Positions 1 through 5,104 of a stretch of DNA of 6,473 nt are shown here, in pieces. The notes under the pieces were generated by a model. It ran no database searches, was not told the DNA's origin, and saw only the letters and a list, made by a program, of their open reading frames with translations. Source of the DNA: Spirochaetota bacterium. GTDB lineage: Bacteria; Spirochaetota; JAGLSM01; JAKPMW01. The stretch spans positions 1 to 6,473 of the forward strand of contig JAKPMW010000156.1 of NCBI GenBank assembly GCA_029548715.1. The letters run 5' to 3'. A program made the translations under genes and the position numbers. Every line of letters begins with the position of its first letter. The stretch's first letter is position 1.

Positions 1-2
1 TG

Positions 3-1202
3 GCATTTCTGGTCAATCTTGCAGCATCCCTTCTGGCCGGCCTGCATATCAGCGACTTTCTCGCCCGGCGCAGGGCGATCGAAAGCGAGCTGGCGGCCAA
101 CGAAAAGCGAAAATCGGCAATACTGGCCGCCATCCCGGACCTGCTCTTCATCCTCTCGCGGGACGGACGCTTTGTAGATTACATTACCTCCAGACCGGAA
201 AAACTGCTGGTACCGCCTGCTCATTTTATCGGGCAAAGCATCCATGATGTCCTCCCCCCGTCAATTGCGATCCCGACCCATACCGCGATCGTACAGATTG
301 ATGAGGGAGAACAGCGCTTTACCTACACCCTGGATGATGGCACAGTCGAACGGGACTACGAAGCCCGGGTTATAGCCTGGAGCGCGGCTGAAGTCCTGGT
401 CATCATCCGTGATATGACCGAAAACAGAAACCGCGAGCGGCAGATTGCACGCCTCGAGGCACAGCTTCTCCAGGAGCAAAAGCTTTCAGCCATCGGGACC
501 CTCTCGGGAAGCGTTGCCCACGAGATCAACAACCCCCTGATGGGGATGATCAATCTGGCCCAGCTCATCCTCGACAATACCGCCGAATCACACTCCGATC
601 CTGCTGGCTGTCCAGAACGCATGACCAGACTGCACAAATTTGCCTCTGAAATCATATTTGAAGGTGACCGGATCGCGTCCATCGTGCGGGCCCTTCTGTC
701 CGTCTCCCGTCAGGAAGAGGCGGGCATGGTTTTGGCCACGCCTGCCGAACTGGTGGAAAGTGTCCACTCACTTGTTTCAAAGCTCTTCGTCAAGGAGGAC
801 ATTACTATCGATTTCATTATCGATTGCGATGCACCGCCAGTCAGCTGTATTCCTGCCCAGATCCGGCAGGTGCTTCTCAATCTCCTGACAAATGCGCGGG
901 ACGCCATCGAAGGTTCGGAAAACCACGATCCCCGTACCAGCCGGATCACACTCCATGCCTGCAACCACGAGGATGGCAGGCAGTGGCTGCGAATATCAGT
1001 CTCGGACACAGGCGAGGGGATGGACGATTCGATCATCCAGCATATCTATGAACCATTTTTTTCGACAAAGGAGCGCGGCAAGGGGACGGGGCTCGGTCTT
1101 TCTGTCAGCAGGGAGATCATCGAAAAGCATCATGGCCGGATTTCATGCGAATCCCTTCCCGGAGAAGGCACAACCTTTCACGTTGACCTTGCCGCAGGCT
1201 GA
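3..1202 (+). CDS. PAS-domain sensor histidine kinase (5' end outside window)
   Basis: This is the C-terminal 399 residues of a sensor histidine kinase, open in frame from base 3, so the start lies upstream. Numbering from base 3, residues 1-20 are hydrophobic and end in an Arg-rich stretch, as in the last membrane helix of a sensor. A short charged linker follows, then a PAS-like domain at about 38-137 (begins AILAAIPDLLFILSRDGRF, ends VLVIIRDMTE). The HisKA phospho-acceptor motif VAHEINNPL puts the phosphorylated His at residue 173 (bases 519-521). The ATP-binding domain is complete: N-box NLLTNARDAIEG near 293-304, G1 box DTGEG at 335-339, F-box EPFFS at 350-354 and G2 box GKGTGLGL at 359-366. 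The enzyme should autophosphorylate on His and pass phosphate to a response regulator. No receiver domain or regulator gene is in the window; the partner may lie upstream. The signal sensed is unknown. It converges on the hydantoinase gene with a 12-base gap. Confidence 0.95.
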   Translation, partial: AFLVNLAASLLAGLHISDFLARRRAIESELAANEKRKSAILAAIPDLLFILSRDGRFVDYITSRPEKLLVPPAHFIGQSIHDVLPPSIAIPTHTAIVQIDEGEQRFTYTLDDGTVERDYEARVIAWSAAEVLVIIRDMTENRNRERQIARLEAQLLQEQKLSAIGTLSGSVAHEINNPLMGMINLAQLILDNTAESHSDPAGCPERMTRLHKFASEIIFEGDRIASIVRALLSVSRQEEAGMVLATPAELVESVHSLVSKLFVKEDITIDFIIDCDAPPVSCIPAQIRQVLLNLLTNARDAIEGSENHDPRTSRITLHACNHEDGRQWLRISVSDTGEGMDDSIIQHIYEPFFSTKERGKGTGLGLSVSREIIEKHHGRISCESLPGEGTTFHVDLAAG

Positions 1203-1214
1203 CCAGCGCCTTCT

Positions 1215-2609
1215 TCAGCCCCGGCGCCGCCCTGAGAGGAGTCTGCGCTCGAGATACCGGCCGTACCCGGCCGGGATACAAACGCGGCCCTCTTCGGCGG
1301 CCAGTGTTCCCCGTGAAAACACAAAACGCGCTGCCCCCGGGATCTCGTAGCCCTCCCAGATCGACTCATCACAGCGGGAAACCTGACTCTTCGCCCCAAG
1401 GCGCGTCATGCGGACCGGGTCCCAGACCACTACGTCAGCATCCGCACCGATTGCCAGTGATCCCTTGTGGGGAGCCATCCCGAAAATCCGCGCCGCCCGG
1501 GCACTCGTCAGCCCGACAAATTGCTGCGGCGTTATGCGCCCCTCGGCAACCCCGAAGGCCCAGAGAAGTTTCATCCTCTCCTCGATCCCGGAAACACCAT
1601 TGGGGATTTTGGTAAAGTCATCCCGCCCGCGCTCCTTCTGCCCCTTTGTGCAAAAAGGACAATGATCAGTCGCAACAACGTCAACAACGCCGGAAGTCAA
1701 CCCCTCCCAGAGTGCATGAAGATGTTCGGACCCACGCAGGGGGGGACTCATGGTATAGCGGGCCGTTGAATCAAAATCCCCTTCATAGCACTGATCATCC
1801 AGCAGGAGATAGTGCGGGCAGGTCTCGACATAGACCGGGCTTCCCGCCGCCCTCGCTGCCGCTGCCGCCTCAAGCCCACCCATTGTCGAAAGATGGACTA
1901 TGTAGAGATGTGCGCCAAGCGTGCCGGCAAGAGCGATGGCCCGGGTGACTGCCTCCTCCTCGACAGGAGCGGGCCGGCTCCTCGGATGCCAGCGGACCGA
2001 GGTCTTGCCCTCTTCGACAAACTGCCGTTGCAGGTGCTCGATAATGTCGCCATGTTCGCAGTGCGCTGTCACCAGATACGCCCCCCGGGCAGCAGCATCC
2101 AGTACCCGGACAAAGGCCTGGTCATCCAGTCCGATGGCCTTCTTGTAGGCCAGGTAGGTCTTGAAACTGGGTGCCCCCAGTTCGGCCGAGCGCGCCATCT
2201 CTTCAGGAATCGAATCCCTCCATTCAACCACGCTCATATGGAGACCATAATCACAGAGGACATGATGATCCGCCTCGGCCCGCCGGGCACGCAGGGCTGT
2301 CACAAGGTCCTGGCCGTGTTCGGGCGTGACAAAATCAATCACGCTGGTGGTCCCGCCAGCCAGCGCGGCCCGGGTTCCGTTTTCAAAATCGTCGGCCGAA
2401 AGCAGCCCGCCCCCGACGGGAAGGGAGAGATGAACATGGGGGTCAATCCCGCCCGGCATAACATAGCAGCCCTCGGCATCGTAGACCCTGTCAGCCTGCT
2501 CGTGCCTGAGGTCTCCGGCGGCGGCAATTTTTCCGTCAACCAGCATGAGATCCCCATGCTGGGCATGGGTCTCCGTCACCAGAACCCCGTTTTTTATGAT
2601 ACTTGTCAT
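1215..2609 (-). CDS. hydA: Dihydropyrimidinase / D-hydantoinase
   Basis: This complete 464-residue cytosolic amidohydrolase opens the ring of 5,6-dihydropyrimidines (reductive uracil/thymine breakdown) or 5-substituted hydantoins, giving N-carbamoyl amino acids. All expected two-metal ligands are present: His58 and His60 (DPHVHL), Lys150, the carboxylated bridging Lys (SFKTYLAYK), His183 (TAHCEHGD), His239 (YIVHLS) and Asp315 (ATDHCPF). Tyr155 and the substrate-binding residues Ser288 and Asn337 also sit where they are in characterised bacterial D-hydantoinases, and the length is typical. The start is supported by GGAG (2617-2620) seven bases before ATG. One oddity is CEHG after His183, where I recall AENG being usual. 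No carbamoylase, dihydropyrimidine dehydrogenase or transporter gene is in the window, so the true substrate is open. Allantoinase and dihydroorotase are less likely, given the Tyr155/Ser288/Asn337 set and GVSGIEERM. The symbol follows common dihydropyrimidinase usage; this is not the iron hydrogenase HydA. Confidence 0.93.
   Translation of the reverse strand: MTSIIKNGVLVTETHAQHGDLMLVDGKIAAAGDLRHEQADRVYDAEGCYVMPGGIDPHVHLSLPVGGGLLSADDFENGTRAALAGGTTSVIDFVTPEHGQDLVTALRARRAEADHHVLCDYGLHMSVVEWRDSIPEEMARSAELGAPSFKTYLAYKKAIGLDDQAFVRVLDAAARGAYLVTAHCEHGDIIEHLQRQFVEEGKTSVRWHPRSRPAPVEEEAVTRAIALAGTLGAHLYIVHLSTMGGLEAAAAARAAGSPVYVETCPHYLLLDDQCYEGDFDSTARYTMSPPLRGSEHLHALWEGLTSGVVDVVATDHCPFCTKGQKERGRDDFTKIPNGVSGIEERMKLLWAFGVAEGRITPQQFVGLTSARAARIFGMAPHKGSLAIGADADVVVWDPVRMTRLGAKSQVSRCDESIWEGYEIPGAARFVFSRGTLAAEEGRVCIPAGYGRYLERRLLSGRRRG
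1257..1274. repeat. Perfect GC hairpin in the 3' end of the hydantoinase gene
   Basis: CCGGCCG (1257-1263) and CGGCCGG (1268-1274) form a seven-pair stem with a four-base loop. It lies inside the hydantoinase coding sequence, encoding part of its C-terminal tail, and 55 bases past the stop of the convergent kinase gene. There is no T-run on either side, so it does not look like a standard intrinsic terminator. It might still slow or fold the kinase transcript as it enters the antisense region. Confidence 0.35.
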
Positions 2610-2642
2610 TCGTATTCTCCAGATCCCGAAACCATTGGATTC

Positions 2643-2671
2643 ATCGCAGCGACAGCCCCGGATCCCGTCAA
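2643..2671 (-). promoter_or_regulatory. Possible promoter for the hydantoinase gene
   Basis: On the minus strand TTGACG (bases 2671-2666) is followed after 17 bases by TGCGAT (2648-2643). The -35 is close to consensus, while the -10 matches only three of six positions. The predicted start would lie about 27 bases before the hydantoinase ATG. It falls in the 109-base gap between the unknown secreted protein and the hydantoinase, so it could give the hydantoinase its own transcript; read-through from the upstream gene is equally possible. I saw no convincing terminator in this gap. Confidence 0.22.
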
Positions 2672-2718
2672 TTCAGCAAAACCCGCGGATTGCATGCCCT
2701 GTCGAAAAACGCGGCGCC

Positions 2719-3441
2719 TCAATCGGGCAAGCGGAAGACGCCTTTTTCCCGGTCCCACTTGAGCATGATCCGCGAACGAGCCAGCGTATTGACCATCGAC
2801 GCAAGGATACGGGATTCTTCGGCCGTCAACCCTGTCGTCGTATACTGCCCCCGGATAATGATGTTTTCACGCAAAAAGCTGGCGCGCAGGGTCGTCCCGA
2901 TCCGGGGCAGCTTGTAGCGCACGAGTTCAATCTTTTCGCGGGCTGCAATCTGGACCCCCTTTTTCAGATCTTCCATATTCCACTGATTGGGCTGGTAAAA
3001 CATGGTCCAGTCGATACCGGGGAGGACCTCAGCCGTGACATCCTGCCAGCCCGAACCCTGGCGCACAAAAAACTTGATCCCGGCAGCACTGGCCCTGGTA
3101 GCGTCACCACCAAAAATATTGAGGGCAATCACCCGGCCCCGTTTTTTTGATTCAAATACGGCCATCTCGTGATTGACAAAGCCACCACCAGTCCCGCGAT
3201 CAACAACCTCGATATAGCCATTTTCGATATCAACCACGGCGTCCATGTCGTAGCCGACAGTGGACTTTGTCTTCCATTTATTGCCAATCTGTTCGAGGGC
3301 ATAGCGGTGTTTTGTTCCATCATAACTGAACGCCTCGATGGGCAGGGACTGATACACCTCGACGACGGACATGGCCATACCCGCAAGCGCGGGCATCAGG
3401 ATTGAGATGACAAGAATACCGGTGAACAGTGCGCGGTTCAT
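2719..3441 (-). CDS. Putative secreted protein of unknown function
   Basis: I do not recognise this 240-residue protein. It starts with a short basic end and a hydrophobic core (MNRALFTGILVISILMPALA), followed by small residues that fit signal peptidase I cleavage at about residue 20-23, so it is probably exported to the periplasm. There is no lipobox cysteine. The mature part has alternating hydrophobic and charged residues suggesting beta strands (about 35-145), a Gly-rich turn DRGTGGGF at 81-88, a Trp/Tyr-containing stretch at 143-156, and a probable C-terminal helix from about 205 ending KWDREKGVFRLPD. The start is supported by AAGGAG (3452-3447) five bases before ATG. It is transcribed toward the hydantoinase, 109 bases away, and could share its transcript, but nothing in the protein points to hydantoin metabolism. 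Secretion is a confident inference; the molecular function is unknown. Confidence 0.8.
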   Translation of the reverse strand: MNRALFTGILVISILMPALAGMAMSVVEVYQSLPIEAFSYDGTKHRYALEQIGNKWKTKSTVGYDMDAVVDIENGYIEVVDRGTGGGFVNHEMAVFESKKRGRVIALNIFGGDATRASAAGIKFFVRQGSGWQDVTAEVLPGIDWTMFYQPNQWNMEDLKKGVQIAAREKIELVRYKLPRIGTTLRASFLRENIIIRGQYTTTGLTAEESRILASMVNTLARSRIMLKWDREKGVFRLPD

Positions 3442-3485
3442 GAAGACTCCTTGCGTGACTTGGGGGGTGGCGTACTACCCGGAAG

Positions 3486-3491
3486 AGTATA
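3486..3491 (-). promoter_or_regulatory. Possible -10 element for the secreted-protein gene
   Basis: On the minus strand TATACT (bases 3491-3486) matches the sigma-70 -10 consensus at five of six positions and lies about 45 bases before the ATG at 3441. No good -35 box lies 16-18 bases further upstream, so this is only a candidate. Confidence 0.25.
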
Positions 3492-3623
3492 CACCGGAAA
3501 TGGCCACACCTTCCAGATGCAATGCGCCGATGGTATTGCGTGTGTATCATGGCACTCCGGGACATCCGTGGTACTTCCCTGATTTTGCATCCGTTAGCCC
3601 GGATAGACCCGTCAAATTTGCAG

Positions 3624-3629
3624 TATATT
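3624..3629 (+). promoter_or_regulatory. Possible -10 element for the exported-protein/methyltransferase pair
   Basis: TATATT matches the -10 consensus at five of six positions and lies 33 bases before the ATG at 3663, leaving room for the ribosome binding site. The -35 region is poor. The 221-base spacer 3442-3662 separates two divergent genes and must hold promoters for both. Apart from the two -10 candidates and a small ATCCG/CGGAT hairpin at 3589-3604, I see nothing else in it. Confidence 0.25.
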
Positions 3630-3647
3630 GACATGGTAGGGATTTCT

Positions 3648-3655
3648 GAAAGGAG
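3648..3655 (+). promoter_or_regulatory. Ribosome binding site that fixes the start at 3663
   Basis: GAAAGGAG ends seven bases before the ATG at 3663. This is a near-ideal Shine-Dalgarno site, and it decides that translation begins in the signal-peptide frame. The long downstream frame has only a TTG at 3712, with no comparable site in front of it. Confidence 0.75.
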
Positions 3656-3662
3656 TTGTCTC

Positions 3663-4209
3663 ATGCAAACACCAATTCTGGCTCTTCTTGTCGCGGCTGT
3701 TTTGACGGCCTTTGCCCCGGCCTGCAGCGAGCGAAAACGATACCGTCCCGCCGGTTTCAGCCGCCGATGCCATCACGCTGGGTGACAGCGTCCGCACCGC
3801 CGTCAAAGCCGAGGCCGATGCCGCCCGCCCGGCCCTGCTCAGCGGGAAGGCCTGGACCAATAGCGAAACAAAAACGGTCGTCAACGGCTCGGCCGTCAGC
3901 ACAACCCAGGCGGACACCCTCGATGTCACCGTCTCCCTGACCAATCTGGCACTCTCCGACGGAATCTGGACTGCGACTGGCTCCTGCTCATACAAGTACA
4001 CAAAAAACGTCAACAACAGCGAAAACACCATCACGTTCAACGGCCTGACCGCGCCTTTTCGCCTTGCAAGTACTGCAACCAATCGCAGCCTGAGTTTCCG
4101 CAATCTGGTTATCGATGCCCGCCAGGATGCAGAGACGAGCGAACTGACAACCACCATCAGTGGCGGAATCAGCATCGACGGCTTCAGCTACAGTTACCCG
4201 CGCAACTGA
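3663..4209 (+). CDS. Small exported beta-rich protein, reading frame broken by one base
   Basis: I do not recognise the family. Translation from ATG 3663 gives a clear Sec signal peptide (MQTPILALLVAAVLTAFAPA), but that frame soon turns non-sensical and stops at 3783-3785. The adjacent frame is open from 3706 to the stop at 4207-4209 and reads as a normal Ala/Ser/Thr-rich exported protein (AASENDTVPPVSAAD onward). Dropping one base joins them into a 181-residue protein: leaving out T3723 gives APAAASEND, and leaving out one C of the run at 3715-3718 gives AFARPAASEND. Both make good signal peptidase sites. The mature part has repeated Thr/Ser-rich strand-like segments (LDVTVSLTNLAL, TTTISGGISIDGF) and a single Cys in GSCSYKY. 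A sequencing error or a recent inactivating indel fits best. If annotated from the long frame alone, the gene would be called from TTG 3712 and lose its signal peptide. It is followed directly by the methyltransferase with a one-base overlap. Confidence 0.65.
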
Positions 4210-4856
4210 TGCAGCAAGCCGGGGCCTCACCCTTTGACCAGCGTGCGGCGGACTGGGACACTCCACCGCGCGTTGCCTTGTCCCGGGCTTTGGGAACAGT
4301 CCTCCAGCGTGCAATACCGCTCGGACCCGGGATGCGCGTGCTTGACTATGGGGCCGGAACCGGACTGGCCAGCATGGCCTTTGCCTCGCTGGGAATGCAG
4401 GTCACAGCAGTGGATACATCCGCCGGCATGCTTGAGGCGCTTGGCAAAAAGCTGGCTGCCCTTGTCCCGAAACCGGATATCACACCCATCCTGCTCATGC
4501 AGGGTTCGGCTCTGCCTGCCGGCCCCTTTGATCTCGTCCACCTCTCCATGGTGCTGCACCACATCGAAGACGCAGGCAGACTGATCGCTGACCTGGCCAG
4601 GCGGCTTGCGCCAGGTGGCCAGCTTGCCATCTTTGATCTGGCCCCCGATGAGGGACTCTTCCACGACAGCAATGCCGGCGTCTTCCATGACGGATTCGAG
4701 CCTGCCCGGCTCAGGCAGTGGTTTGCAGATGCCGGCCTTGACAATATCCGCATTACCGAAGCCCACCGCATGGTGCGACCCCGGACTGCAGCGGACGGAT
4801 CTGTCCACACGCTGGAGTTCCCGATCCTGCTGGCGGTGGGAGTGCGAGCCGGGTAA
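4209..4856 (+). CDS. Class I SAM-dependent methyltransferase
   Basis: This complete 215-residue cytosolic protein has a Rossmann-fold methyltransferase core. The SAM-binding motif I VLDYGAGTG is at residues 44-52, the acidic end of strand 2 is Asp69 (VTAVDTSAGML), the mid-domain motif FDLVHLSMVLHHIED is at 107-121, and the post-motif segment APGGQLAIFDL is at 134-144. The N-terminal FDQRAADWD is common in small methyltransferases of this group. A methyl-accepting substrate cannot be named: the protein resembles generic UbiE/small-molecule methyltransferases, and nothing identifies a pathway. Its ATG overlaps the stop of the upstream gene as TGATG, and no good Shine-Dalgarno sequence precedes it, so translation probably depends on coupling to the exported-protein gene. 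If so, the frame break upstream could lower its expression, because ribosomes following the signal-peptide frame stop at 3785. Confidence 0.9.
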   Translation: MQQAGASPFDQRAADWDTPPRVALSRALGTVLQRAIPLGPGMRVLDYGAGTGLASMAFASLGMQVTAVDTSAGMLEALGKKLAALVPKPDITPILLMQGSALPAGPFDLVHLSMVLHHIEDAGRLIADLARRLAPGGQLAIFDLAPDEGLFHDSNAGVFHDGFEPARLRQWFADAGLDNIRITEAHRMVRPRTAADGSVHTLEFPILLAVGVRAG

Positions 4857-5104
4857 AAGCGGAAACCATCAGTTCTGTTTTTTGTAATACTGTTATGGCT
4901 ATCCGGGATAGAGACCATATATTCATGGTTTTGTTCTGCGTATCCCGGATTATCCGCGTACACTTCGCCACCCCCCTGCTGCCTTGCACTTCACTCCCCG
5001 AATTAATCATCATTGAAAACACTCTTGAAACAGCTCCCTGCCTACTGGAATTACAGATAGTCAGTGAGTAGTTTTCTGTATCCCGCTTGAGGACGGCATC
5101 CCAC
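4857..5104. other. 248-base intergenic spacer before the restriction-modification gene
   Basis: I found no supported gene here. It contains a T-run at about 4878-4883 without a clear preceding hairpin, the palindrome cluster at 4900-4955, and two TTGAAA hexamers 12 bases apart at 5013-5018 and 5025-5030. It also has a GAGGA motif at 5089-5093 that may serve as ribosome binding site for the GTG at 5105. It is richer in A+T than the flanking genes by eye. I could not pick a promoter with both boxes well spaced. Confidence 0.5.
4900..4955. repeat. Cluster of ATCC-N-GGAT palindromes forming a 10-bp inverted repeat
   Basis: ATCCGGGATA at 4901-4910 is the exact reverse complement of TATCCCGGAT at 4941-4950, leaving a 30-base loop. 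The loop holds a second inverted pair, ACCAT (4914-4918) and ATGGT (4925-4929), so the RNA could form a two-part hairpin. Each arm is also a palindrome on its own: ATCC-G-GGAT centred on 4905 and ATCC-C-GGAT centred on 4946. The centres are 41 bases apart, about four helical turns. A third palindrome, GGAT-T-ATCC at 4947-4955, overlaps the second. There is no T-run after either arm, so an intrinsic terminator is unlikely. It lies between the methyltransferase and the restriction-modification gene and could be an operator for the latter. Confidence 0.6.

Noticed and set aside
2684..2718. CCGCG/CGCGG pair as a terminator after the secreted-protein gene.
   Set aside because: The stem is only five pairs with a loop of more than 20 bases, and the T-run lies inside the loop rather than after the stem.
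1812..2762. Long 316-codon plus-strand frame opposite the hydantoinase gene.
   Set aside because: It is antisense to a gene with every catalytic residue in place, and its own product is Pro/Arg-rich with no recognisable motif. GC-rich coding DNA commonly gives such shadow frames.
3438..3631. Plus-strand frame starting at ATG 3438 whose product includes GVAYYPEEY, reminiscent of the start of GH42 beta-galactosidases.
   Set aside because: It overlaps the start and ribosome binding site of the divergent secreted-protein gene, lacks its own Shine-Dalgarno site, and loses any likeness after a few residues. Chance resemblance is the best explanation.
3705..3725. Reading the sequence AFAPAC at the end of the signal peptide as a lipoprotein lipobox with the Cys encoded at 3723-3725.
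   Set aside because: A lipobox needs Leu/Val/Ile three residues before the Cys and small residues after that; here it is Ala-Pro-Ala. The Cys exists only in the frame that becomes nonsense, so a signal peptidase I site after correction fits better.
4901..4950. The inverted repeat as a Rho-independent terminator for the methyltransferase.
   Set aside because: No T-run follows the stem on either strand, and the loop of 30 bases is long. The T-run at about 4878-4883 comes before, not after, the hairpin.
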